From: Gemmatimonadaceae bacterium | GTDB lineage: Bacteria > Gemmatimonadota > Gemmatimonadetes > Gemmatimonadales > Gemmatimonadaceae | DNA length: 15,646 nucleotides | Assembly (NCBI GenBank): GCA_014379705.1 | Contig: JACMLI010000713.1 | Location: forward strand, 1 to 15,646 | Direction of reading: 5' to 3' | In this document: positions 6,339 through 12,186 of the stretch, piece by piece | How positions within the stretch are numbered: the stretch's first letter is position 1 | Layout of the letters: the number at the start of each line of letters is the position of its first letter | Made by a program: the position numbers and the translations under genes | Notes under the pieces: generated by a model | Told to the model about the DNA's origin: nothing | Database searches by the model: none | Seen by the model: the letters and a program-made list of their open reading frames with translations, nothing else

Positions 6339-6743
6339 ATGCGCGTGCTGAGATACCGCAAGAAGGAAGGGGGCAAGCGCCTCGGCGCCGGGCGTCACGC
6401 GATCAAGGTGGAGCGCGTGAAGATGCCGGTGTCGAAGGGTGACACCGTGCGCGTCATGCGGGGCGAGGACAAGGGCAAGGAGGGCAAGATCCTCCGCGTG
6501 TTCCGCAAGACGGGACGCGTGACGGTCGAAGGCATCAACATCGTGAAGCGGCATCGCAAGGCCCGGAAGGCCGAGGAGCAGAGCGGGATCATCGACATGC
6601 CCGCGCCGATTCACCATTCCAACGTGATGCTGCTCGACCCGAAGAAGGGCACGCCCACGCGGTCGAAGCGTCGCATCGACGCCGACGGGACCAAGGAGCG
6701 CATCAGTGCCAAGAGTGGGGAAGCGATTCCCCGCGTGCGCTGA
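6339..6743 (+). CDS. rplX: 50S ribosomal protein L24 with an N-terminal extension
   Basis: This 134-residue L24 is an assembly-initiator protein near the tunnel exit. The KOW motif region GDTVRVMRGEDKGKEGKILRVF begins at residue 34, followed by VEGINIVKRHRKA. Most bacterial L24 proteins start a few residues before GDTV, so this one carries about 28 extra basic residues (MRVLRYRKKEGGKRLGAGRH). The strong ribosome-binding site at 6325-6330 and the single-base spacing to rplN support the long form. The C-terminal part (about 85-134) is also basic and slightly long. Confidence 0.95.
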   Translation: MRVLRYRKKEGGKRLGAGRHAIKVERVKMPVSKGDTVRVMRGEDKGKEGKILRVFRKTGRVTVEGINIVKRHRKARKAEEQSGIIDMPAPIHHSNVMLLDPKKGTPTRSKRRIDADGTKERISAKSGEAIPRVR

Positions 6744-6761
6744 GCAGAGGACGCATAGATC

Positions 6762-7469
6762 ATGGCAACCAAGGAAACGAAGAAGAGTGGCGGCGGCACC
6801 CCCAAGGGCGGATCCGGCGGCGGTGGCAAGGGCGAGCAGCGCAAGTCGATGCTCCCCAAGGGCCCGCACGCGGGTGCGAAGTCGCCGATCCCGGCGCCTC
6901 GGCTCCGCGAGTACTATCGCACGACCGTGCGCGCGCACCTGACCGAGCAGTTCGGCCTCAAGAACCAGAACCAGGTGCCGGGCATGGAGAAGATCGTGCT
7001 CAATGTCGGCATGGGCGAGGCGATCAAGACGCCCAAGGTGCTGGACTCGGTGGTCGAGGAACTGGCGCTCGTCACGGGCCAGCGGCCGGTGCGGCGCAAG
7101 GCGAAGAAGTCGATCGCCAACTACGGGCTGCGTGAGGGCCAGGAGATCGGCGCCTCGGTGACGCTGCGCGGGACGCGCATGTGGGAGTTCATGGACCGGT
7201 TCATCAACGCCGCCGTGCCGCGCTTCCGCGACTTCCGCGGGCTGGGCACGCGCTCGTTCGATGGACGCGGGAATTACTCCCTGGGCATCAAGGAGCAGAT
7301 GATCTTCCCCGAGATCAATTACGACATGATCGACCAGATCCACGGGATGGACATCACCTTCGTGACGACGACGAACCGGGACGACCAGGCGTTCGCGCTG
7401 TTGCGCGAGCTCGGGATGCCGTTCCGCGGCGATGACCGGCCGATCCAGGTCCAATTCCAGGCGAGCTGA
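6762..7469 (+). CDS. rplE: 50S ribosomal protein L5 with a Gly/Lys-rich N-terminal extension
   Basis: This is L5, the 5S-rRNA-binding protein of the central protuberance that contacts P-site tRNA. The core starts near residue 46 (APRLREYYRTTVRAHL). It contains MEKIVLNVGMGEA (75-87), TGQRPVRRKAKKSIANYGLREGQEIGASVTLRG and FPEINYDMIDQIHGMDITFVTT. The total is 235 residues against about 180 in E. coli. The excess is residues 1-45, low-complexity and rich in Gly, Lys, Ser and Pro. AGAGGA (6746-6751) before the ATG and the 18-base spacing from rplX favour this start. No in-frame alternative start beside the core has a comparable ribosome-binding site. Confidence 0.96.
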   Translation: MATKETKKSGGGTPKGGSGGGGKGEQRKSMLPKGPHAGAKSPIPAPRLREYYRTTVRAHLTEQFGLKNQNQVPGMEKIVLNVGMGEAIKTPKVLDSVVEELALVTGQRPVRRKAKKSIANYGLREGQEIGASVTLRGTRMWEFMDRFINAAVPRFRDFRGLGTRSFDGRGNYSLGIKEQMIFPEINYDMIDQIHGMDITFVTTTNRDDQAFALLRELGMPFRGDDRPIQVQFQAS

Positions 7470-7473
7470 CGCG

Positions 7474-7779
7474 ATGGCGAAGACGAGCAAGATCGTGAAG
7501 AACGAGGAGCGCAAGGTGCTGGTCGCGCGCTACCGCGAGAAGCGCAAGGCACTGAAGGCGATCGTCCGGAACCCCAAGTCCACCGACGCGCAGAAGGAGG
7601 CAGCGTACAGCAAGCTGCGGAAGCTGCCGCGCAACTCGGCGGCCGTCCGCATCCGCAACCGCTGCTCCATGACGGGGCGGTCGCGCGGGTTCGAGGGCTT
7701 CTTCGGGTTGGGCCGCATGGCCTTCCGCGAGATGGCGCTCAACGGGCTCATTCCCGGCGTGCGCAAGGCGAGCTGGTAG
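7474..7779 (+). CDS. rpsN: 30S ribosomal protein S14, zinc-free long form
   Basis: This 101-residue S14 is a 30S head protein. MAKTSKIVKNEERKVLVARYREKRKALKAIV and KLPRNSAAVRIRNRCSMTGRSRGFEGFFGLGRMAFREMALNGLIPGVRKASW are the conserved halves. It has only one cysteine and no CxxC pairs, so it is the long zinc-independent type rather than the short zinc-binding one. The start is 4 bases after rplE, chosen over an upstream in-frame ATG inside rplE. The ribosome-binding site is weak. A 116-base gap follows. Confidence 0.97.
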   Translation: MAKTSKIVKNEERKVLVARYREKRKALKAIVRNPKSTDAQKEAAYSKLRKLPRNSAAVRIRNRCSMTGRSRGFEGFFGLGRMAFREMALNGLIPGVRKASW

Positions 7780-7780
7780 T

Positions 7781-7840
7781 TCGGGCGGGCAGGCGGGGCG
7801 GTTCAAGCAACAGCATCCGCCTTCTGCCATCCAAAATCTG
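7781..7840 (+). repeat. Degenerate G-rich and GCCATC repeat in the rpsN-rpsH gap
   Basis: This stretch begins with GGGCGGGCAGGCGGGGCGG and later carries CTGCCATCCAAAATCTG (7824-7840), which looks like a decayed CTGCCATCTGCCATCTG. GGCGG (7797-7801) can pair with CCGCC (7817-7821). It resembles the modules in other long gaps of this operon. Between 7841 and 7895 only the purine-rich rpsH ribosome-binding region is seen. Confidence 0.4.
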
Positions 7841-7895
7841 TTCACATTGATTCCGCCGCGTCCTCACGGATACGGGCGGAGAGAGAGACTGACGA

Positions 7896-8294
7896 ATGAG
7901 CATGACTGACCCGATTGCCGACATGCTGACGCGGATCCGCAATGCGTGCGCAGCAAAGCACCGACGCGTGGACATGCCGGCATCGAAGGTGAAGGCCGAA
8001 CTGGCCCGGATCCTCAAGGAGAACCACTACATCACCGACTACCGCCTGGTGGAGTCGGAGAAGGGGCACAAGCTGCTGCGCGTGATCCTGAAGTACGCGG
8101 GAGACCAGTCGGTCATTCGCGAGATGAAGCGCGTCTCGACCCCCGGCCTCCGCAAGTACGTGGGCGCCTCGGCGATCCCGCGCGTACGCAATGGCCTCGG
8201 CATGGCGATCGTGAGCACGTCGCGTGGGCTGATGTCGGACAACGACGCCCGCAAGGCGCACACCGGTGGCGAGTTGCTCGCCCTCGTGTGGTAA
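7896..8294 (+). CDS. rpsH: 30S ribosomal protein S8
   Basis: This 132-residue S8 is a primary 16S rRNA-binding protein; in E. coli it represses the spc operon by binding its mRNA. MTDPIADMLTRIRNA, IEGE-type region MPASKVKAELARILKENHYI, and the C-terminal STSRGLMSDNDARKAHTGGELLALVW match the family. The start could be this ATG or the one two codons on, and GGAGAG (7878-7883) allows either. It opens a new tightly packed block after the 116-base gap. Confidence 0.97.
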   Translation: MSMTDPIADMLTRIRNACAAKHRRVDMPASKVKAELARILKENHYITDYRLVESEKGHKLLRVILKYAGDQSVIREMKRVSTPGLRKYVGASAIPRVRNGLGMAIVSTSRGLMSDNDARKAHTGGELLALVW

Positions 8295-8308
8295 GGGAGG
8301 GCTGATCC

Positions 8309-8848
8309 ATGTCACGAATCGGAAAGCAGCCGGTGAACGTGCCCGGCGGCGTCACGGCGAAAATCGACGGGAACGTGGTGAGCGTGAAGGGCCCCAAGGG
8401 GGAACTGACGCGCACCTTCCATCCCGAGATGCAGATCTCGATGGAAGCCAACGTCATCACGGTGAAGCGGCCGTCGGATGAGACGCGCCACAAGGCACTG
8501 CACGGGCTGTCGCGCACGCTGGTCGCGAACATGATCGAAGGCGTCACGAACGGCTACAAGAAGCAGCTCGAGATCACGGGCGTCGGCTACAAGGCCGAGG
8601 TGAAGCCCTACGGCCTGCTCATGTCGTTAGGCTATTCGCACACGATCGAGGTCAAGGCCCCGGCGGGCGTCAAGCTCATCGCGCCGGTGCCGACCACGGT
8701 GATCGTCGAGGGCGCCGACAAGGAAGTGGTGGGCCGCGTGGCCGCCGAGATCCGCAAGCTCCGCAAGCCGGAGCCCTACAAGGGCAAGGGCGTGCGCTAC
8801 AGCAACGAAATCGTCCGCCGCAAGGCCGGCAAGGCAGGAGGCAAGTAA
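8309..8848 (+). CDS. rplF: 50S ribosomal protein L6
   Basis: This 179-residue L6 is a two-domain protein near the factor-binding site of the 50S subunit. MSRIGKQPVNVPGGVTAKIDGN, GYKKQLEITGVGYKAEVKPYGLLMSLGYSH and the C-terminal RKPEPYKGKGVRYSNEIVRRKAGKAGGK are diagnostic. GGGAGG (8295-8300) lies 8 bases before the ATG. Codon 107 is a rare TTA (8627-8629). The TAA stop shares one base with the rplR ATG. Confidence 0.98.
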   Translation: MSRIGKQPVNVPGGVTAKIDGNVVSVKGPKGELTRTFHPEMQISMEANVITVKRPSDETRHKALHGLSRTLVANMIEGVTNGYKKQLEITGVGYKAEVKPYGLLMSLGYSHTIEVKAPAGVKLIAPVPTTVIVEGADKEVVGRVAAEIRKLRKPEPYKGKGVRYSNEIVRRKAGKAGGK

Positions 8849-9204
8849 TGCGTCGCATGGCAATCCCGAAGACGGCCTCGGAACAGCGGTACCGTCGACA
8901 CCTGCGCGTCCGCAAGAAGGTGACGGGGACCGGGGAGCGTCCGCGCCTCGTGGTCTTCCGATCGCTCAAGCACATCTACGCCCAGCTGATCGACGATGTC
9001 ACCATGCGCACGCTGGTCGATTCCGGCGACCATGGCCTGACGGGCAAAAAGAGCGAGCGCGCCTCGACAGTGGGCAAGCAGCTCGCGGAGAAGGCGAAGG
9101 CCGCGGGAATCTCGAAGGTCACCTTCGATCGTGCTGGTTACCGATATCACGGCCGCGTGAAAGCGTTGGCCGATGGAGCCCGCGAAGGCGGGTTGGAGTT
9201 CTAG
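8848..9204 (+). CDS. rplR: 50S ribosomal protein L18
   Basis: This 118-residue L18 binds 5S rRNA with L5 in the central protuberance. RYRRHLRVRKKVTGTGERPRLVVFRSLKHIYAQLIDD and the C-terminal VTFDRAGYRYHGRVKALADGAREGGLEF match the family. AGGAGG (8836-8841) is 6 bases upstream of this ATG, which overlaps the rplF stop as TAATG. An ATG three codons later is possible but less well placed. Confidence 0.97.
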   Translation: MRRMAIPKTASEQRYRRHLRVRKKVTGTGERPRLVVFRSLKHIYAQLIDDVTMRTLVDSGDHGLTGKKSERASTVGKQLAEKAKAAGISKVTFDRAGYRYHGRVKALADGAREGGLEF

Positions 9205-9206
9205 AC

Positions 9207-9968
9207 ATGGCTGAACCAAGGCAGGGCGAAGGTTCGTCCCCAGCGGCGCGTGGCCCCGGAGGTGGGGGTGGCGGTCGTGGACGCGGTGGACCAGGTGCGG
9301 GTCGTGGCCGGGGAGCTCCCGGTGGCGGCGGCGCAGGTCGTGGTCGCGGCGGTCCCGGTGGACCAGGCGGTGGTCGTGACGGTGGCCCCGGTGGCCGCGA
9401 TGGCGGCGGTCGTGACCGCGGTGGCCGCGGTGACGCGCAGTCGCGCGAGGGCGGTTCGGACCTCATCGAGAACGTGATCGCGATCAATCGCGTCGCGAAG
9501 GTCGTGAAGGGTGGCCGACGCTTCTCGTTCAACGCGCTCGTCGCGGTGGGCGATGGGCAGGGCAAGGTCGGCTTCTCCACCGGCAAGGCCAACGAAGTCT
9601 CCGAAGCCGTCCGCAAGGCGGTGGAAGGGGCACGGAAGAACCTCGTCTCGGTGCCCCTCACGGGCGCCACGATCCCCCACGAAGTCACGGGGCATCACGG
9701 GGCGGGGAAGGTGTTGATGAAGCCGGCGGCACCGGGTGCCGGCGTGATCGCGGGTGGTGCGGTGCGCGCGGTGATGGAGTGCGTCGGGATCCACGACATC
9801 CTCACCAAGTCACTTGGCTCCACGAACCCGCACAACATGGTGCGCGCGGCCTTCGATGGCCTGGCGCAGCTGACCACGGTAGACCAGATCGCACGCGAGC
9901 GCGGCATTGACGTGAGCCAGCTCCGTTACAAGCCGCGCCACAAGGCGAAGGAGGGCGCGCATGCCTAG
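9207..9968 (+). CDS. rpsE: 30S ribosomal protein S5 with an RGG/Gly-rich N-terminal domain
   Basis: S5 helps decode and unwind mRNA at the 30S entry channel. The conserved core begins about residue 84 (SDLIENVIAINRVAKVVKGGRRFSFNALVAVGD). It continues through GKVGFSTGKANEVSEAVRKA, IPHEVTGHHGAGKVLMKPA and the ending SLGSTNPHNMVRAAFDGL. The protein is 253 residues, against 166 in E. coli. Residues 13-82 are almost only Gly, Arg, Pro, Ala and Asp, with many GRGRGG, GGRDGG and RGG motifs, like eukaryotic RGG RNA-binding tails. GGAG (9195-9198), 8 bases before the ATG, supports the long start. The frame is continuous with the core. It overlaps rpmD by 8 bases. Confidence 0.97.
   Translation: MAEPRQGEGSSPAARGPGGGGGGRGRGGPGAGRGRGAPGGGGAGRGRGGPGGPGGGRDGGPGGRDGGGRDRGGRGDAQSREGGSDLIENVIAINRVAKVVKGGRRFSFNALVAVGDGQGKVGFSTGKANEVSEAVRKAVEGARKNLVSVPLTGATIPHEVTGHHGAGKVLMKPAAPGAGVIAGGAVRAVMECVGIHDILTKSLGSTNPHNMVRAAFDGLAQLTTVDQIARERGIDVSQLRYKPRHKAKEGAHA
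9948..9955 (+). promoter_or_regulatory. Shine-Dalgarno sequence that fixes the rpmD start
   Basis: AAGGAGGG lies 5 bases before the ATG at 9961, inside the rpsE end. It decides for the extended L30 start, since no other start codon lies between it and the conserved core. Confidence 0.75.
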
Positions 9969-10215
9969 GACATTCGTGTGGCACCGCTCGCGCGGGCCAC
10001 AGGTCACCCCGAAGGACGAAGCACCGACGGGGGAACTGGTGAAGATTACGCAGGTGAGGAGTGGCATCGGCCACCCCGCTAAGCTCCGCCTGACGCTGCA
10101 GTCCCTCGGACTGCGGCACCATCAGGATACGGCGATCCAGAAGGACACGCCGCAGCTGCGCGGGGCGATCAAGAAGGTGCGTCACCTGATCAAGGTGACT
10201 CCCATCAAGGAGTAG
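9961..10215 (+). CDS. rpmD: 50S ribosomal protein L30 with an N-terminal extension
   Basis: This 84-residue protein contains the L30 core from about residue 24 (GELVKITQVRSGIGHPAKLRLTLQSLGLRHHQDTAIQKDTPQLRGAIKKVRHLIKVTPI). Bacterial L30 is usually about 60 residues, so roughly 23 residues (MPRTFVWHRSRGPQVTPKDEAPT) are extra. The start overlaps the rpsE stop by 8 bases and has a strong ribosome-binding site. The core is typical, including the ending VKVTP, so the identity is firm. The role of the extension is unknown. Confidence 0.95.
   Translation: MPRTFVWHRSRGPQVTPKDEAPTGELVKITQVRSGIGHPAKLRLTLQSLGLRHHQDTAIQKDTPQLRGAIKKVRHLIKVTPIKE
10207..10212 (+). promoter_or_regulatory. Shine-Dalgarno sequence supporting the GTG start of rplO
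   Basis: AAGGAG lies 6 bases before GTG at 10219. The GTG is followed at once by the conserved L15 N-terminus, so this non-ATG start is well supported. Confidence 0.75.
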
Positions 10216-10218
10216 AGC

Positions 10219-10686
10219 GTGGCTACTGAGCAGAAGATCGGCTTGCACAACCTGAAGGCGGCGCCGGGTTCGCACCGGGATCGCAAGCGGTTGGGTCGCG
10301 GCCCCGGTTCCGGCACCGGCAAGACGTCGGGCAAGGGTCATAAGGGTTCGATGGCCCGCGCGGGTCACGGCGGTCCCGGTGGCGGCAAGCCCGGGTTCGA
10401 GGGCGGCCAGATGCCGCTGTCGCGTCGTATCCCCAAGCGTGGCTTCAACAACGCGCGCTTTCGCACCTTCTACCAGATCGTGGGTCTCGACGACCTCGTC
10501 CGCGTGGAAGGGGCCGAGGTGAGCCCGGAGACGCTCGTGAAGGCCGGTCTCGTGAGGACTCGCAAGGGGCCCGTGAAACTGTTGGCCAATGGCGAAGTGT
10601 CACAGGCGTATACCATTCGCGGTCTCAAGGTCAGCGGCGGCGCTCGCGAGAAGATCGTCGCGGCTGGCGGCCGCATCGAGGAGTAA
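10219..10686 (+). CDS. rplO: 50S ribosomal protein L15
   Basis: This 155-residue L15 is a 50S core assembly protein. IGLHNLKAAPGSHRDRKRLGRGPGSGTGKTSGKGHKGSMARAG, GFEGGQMPLSRRIPKRGFNN and the C-terminal LKVSGGAREKIVAAGGRIE are diagnostic. The start codon is GTG. It is 3 bases downstream of rpmD and directly abuts secY with no spacer, the classical rplO-secY arrangement in which ribosome synthesis is coupled to export capacity. Confidence 0.98.
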   Translation: MATEQKIGLHNLKAAPGSHRDRKRLGRGPGSGTGKTSGKGHKGSMARAGHGGPGGGKPGFEGGQMPLSRRIPKRGFNNARFRTFYQIVGLDDLVRVEGAEVSPETLVKAGLVRTRKGPVKLLANGEVSQAYTIRGLKVSGGAREKIVAAGGRIEE

Positions 10687-12021
10687 ATGGCGCAGTCCAA
10701 TCCCGCCCAGGCGCTGGCGAACATTCGCAACACGCCGGAGCTGTGGGAGAAGATCGTCTTCACGTTCTGGTGCCTGGTCCTCTACCGGACCGGCGCGCAC
10801 ATCACCGCACCCGGCGTAGACTCGGCCGCGCTGCTGGACTTCTTCCAGAACCAGCAAGGCAATGGCCTGCTCGGCCTCTACGACCTGTTCGTAGGAGGTG
10901 GGCTGTCGCGAGCCACCGTGTTCGCGCTTGGCATCATGCCCTACATCTCCGCCTCGATCTTCGTCCAGATCGGGACGGCGATCATCCCGTCCATGGACAA
11001 GATGAACAAGGACGAGGAAGGGCGGAAAAAGATCGGACAGTACACGCGGTACCTGACGGTGGTGCTCGCGATCGTGCAGGCCTGGGGCTTTGCGCTGTTC
11101 ACCGAATCCCTCCAGGGAGCGGTGGCCCAGCCCGGCTTCTGGTTCCGGATCCAGATGTCGCTCTTCCTCACCACGGGCGCGGTGTTCGTGATGTGGCTCG
11201 GTGAGCAGATCACCGAGCGCGGCCTCGGCAACGGCGCGTCGCTGATCATCTTCTTCTCCATCGTCGAAGGGTTCTGGGGCGCGATCTTCCAGACGTTCAC
11301 GTTCGTGGGCACCGGAGCCGTGGGTCCATTTTCGCTCGCCGTGCTGGCGCTCGTGATGCTCGGTGTCGTGGCGGGCGTCGTCGCCCTCACGCTCGCGGCG
11401 CGGCGCATCCTGATCCAGATCCCCCAGCGGACGATGGCCCGGGGGCGCATGCGGGAAGCAGCGCGCAACTTCATTCCCCTCCGCATCAACTCTGCGGGCG
11501 TAATGCCGATCGTGTTTGCGCAATCGGTGATCGTGGTGCCGGGCGCGATCGCCCAGTTCTCGGGCAATCCGTCGCTGCAGCGCCTCGCCGACCTCTTCGC
11601 CGAAGGCTCGTGGCCGTACCTGATTGCCTCGGCCGTCCTCATCCTGTTCTTCACGTACTTCTACACGTCGATCATCTTCAATCCGATCGACCTGGCGGAA
11701 AACCTGAAGAAGCAGGGCGGCTTCATTCCGGGCGTCAAGCCGGGTGCCAAGACCGCGGACTACATTGAGCAGGTCGTCACGCGCATCACCCTGCCGGGCG
11801 CGCTCTTCCTTACCGCGATCGCGCTCTTTCCGGTGCTCATCGCCAAGTGGATCAACGTGCCGTTCCGCTTTGGTGGTACTTCGCTGCTGATCGTCGTCGG
11901 CGTCGCCCTCGACACGATGGCGCAGATGCAGCAGCACCTGCTGCTCCGGAAATACGACGGATTCATGAAGAAGGGGCGTGTGCGGTTCAGGGGGCGTCAG
12001 GGGGCGACGGGGGGCTTCTAG
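10687..12021 (+). CDS. secY: Preprotein translocase subunit SecY
   Basis: This 444-residue protein is the channel subunit of the SecYEG inner-membrane translocon. About ten hydrophobic segments are visible (around 22-37, 75-97, 121-140, 156-172, 183-203, 214-237, 268-290, 309-330, 366-386 and 397-415). The plug region before the second segment reads GNGLLGLYDLFVGGGLSRATVFALGIMPYISASI. GERGLGNGASLI-like TERGLGNGASLIIFFSI follows. The cytosolic loops QIPQRTMARGRM (244-255) and PGVKPGAKTADYI (348-360) correspond to ribosome- and SecA-binding loops. The ATG directly follows the rplO TAA with GAGGAG (10678-10683) close by. The C-terminus RFRGRQGATGGF is encoded by G-rich DNA. Confidence 0.98.
   Translation: MAQSNPAQALANIRNTPELWEKIVFTFWCLVLYRTGAHITAPGVDSAALLDFFQNQQGNGLLGLYDLFVGGGLSRATVFALGIMPYISASIFVQIGTAIIPSMDKMNKDEEGRKKIGQYTRYLTVVLAIVQAWGFALFTESLQGAVAQPGFWFRIQMSLFLTTGAVFVMWLGEQITERGLGNGASLIIFFSIVEGFWGAIFQTFTFVGTGAVGPFSLAVLALVMLGVVAGVVALTLAARRILIQIPQRTMARGRMREAARNFIPLRINSAGVMPIVFAQSVIVVPGAIAQFSGNPSLQRLADLFAEGSWPYLIASAVLILFFTYFYTSIIFNPIDLAENLKKQGGFIPGVKPGAKTADYIEQVVTRITLPGALFLTAIALFPVLIAKWINVPFRFGGTSLLIVVGVALDTMAQMQQHLLLRKYDGFMKKGRVRFRGRQGATGGF
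11973..12014 (+). other. Candidate G-quadruplex at the secY 3' end
   Basis: Four G-tracts fall in 42 bases: GGGG (11973-11976), GGGGG (11990-11994), GGGGG (12000-12004) and GGGGGG (12009-12014). The loops are 13, 5 and 4 bases. The tracts lie within the last secY codons on the RNA-like strand, just ahead of the secY-adk gap. Confidence 0.4.
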
Positions 12022-12038
12022 CCACTGACGTTTCTGTA

Positions 12039-12148
12039 TGGCAGATGGCAGAAAGCCATCTGACATTCGATGGGCCGTACTGCAACCGAGGGGCGCGAGC
12101 GCATATGGCTCGCGCCTTGCTCTTTTCCGCTGGACCTGCCATCTGCCA
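12039..12148 (+). repeat. Inverted repeat spanning the secY-adk gap, with a local hairpin
   Basis: TGGCAGATGGCAG (12039-12051) is a perfect 13-base inverted repeat of CTGCCATCTGCCA (12136-12148). The left arm can instead form a local hairpin: CAGATGGC (12042-12049) with GCCATCTG (12055-12062), 8 bp and an AGAAA loop. These pairings exclude each other. A terminator-like hairpin (12092-12126) lies inside. The arms carry the same GCCATCT motif as earlier gaps. Confidence 0.6.
12092..12126 (+). terminator. Candidate intrinsic terminator between secY and adk
   Basis: GGCGCGAGC (12092-12100) and GCTCGCGCC (12108-12116) form a perfect 9-bp G+C-rich stem with a 7-base loop (GCATATG). The stem is followed by TTGCTCTTTT, seven T out of ten. 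This is the best terminator-like structure in the window and would end or attenuate the rpsJ-secY transcript before adk-map. The T-run is interrupted, so partial readthrough is plausible. Confidence 0.6.
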
Positions 12149-12156
12149 TCTGGCGT

Positions 12157-12185
12157 GCACCCGTCCACCCCGTCCACCCGTCCCC
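12157..12185 (-). repeat. 9-bp G-rich repeat, inverted copy, in the adk leader
   Basis: Read on the minus strand this is GACGGGTG, GACGGGGTG, GACGGGTG, the same GACGGG module as 718-744, and it is again adjacent to CATCTGCCATC-type sequence (12136-12153). It ends 1 base before the adk ATG, so adk has no Shine-Dalgarno sequence. Confidence 0.6.
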
Positions 12186-12186
12186 A

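Noticed and set aside
7841..7876. A possible promoter before rpsH (TTCACA or TTGATT with TACGGG)
   Set aside because: The -10 match is poor and the spacing uncertain, so it is not distinguishable from chance.
9243..9452. The Gly-rich start of S5 as a frameshift or wrong-start artefact
   Set aside because: The frame is continuous with the S5 core, has a suitable ribosome-binding site and sits 2 bases after the rplR stop. It is more likely a real extension, reported as such.
10600..12177. A 525-codon minus-strand open frame under secY
   Set aside because: It is antisense to secY, with a composition (Arg, Asp, His, Glu) typical of antisense reading in G+C-rich DNA and no recognisable domain.
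12070..12186. An in-frame upstream ATG that would extend adk by 39 residues
   Set aside because: The extra residues are encoded by terminator and repeat sequence, and the conserved adenylate kinase N-terminus starts at 12187.
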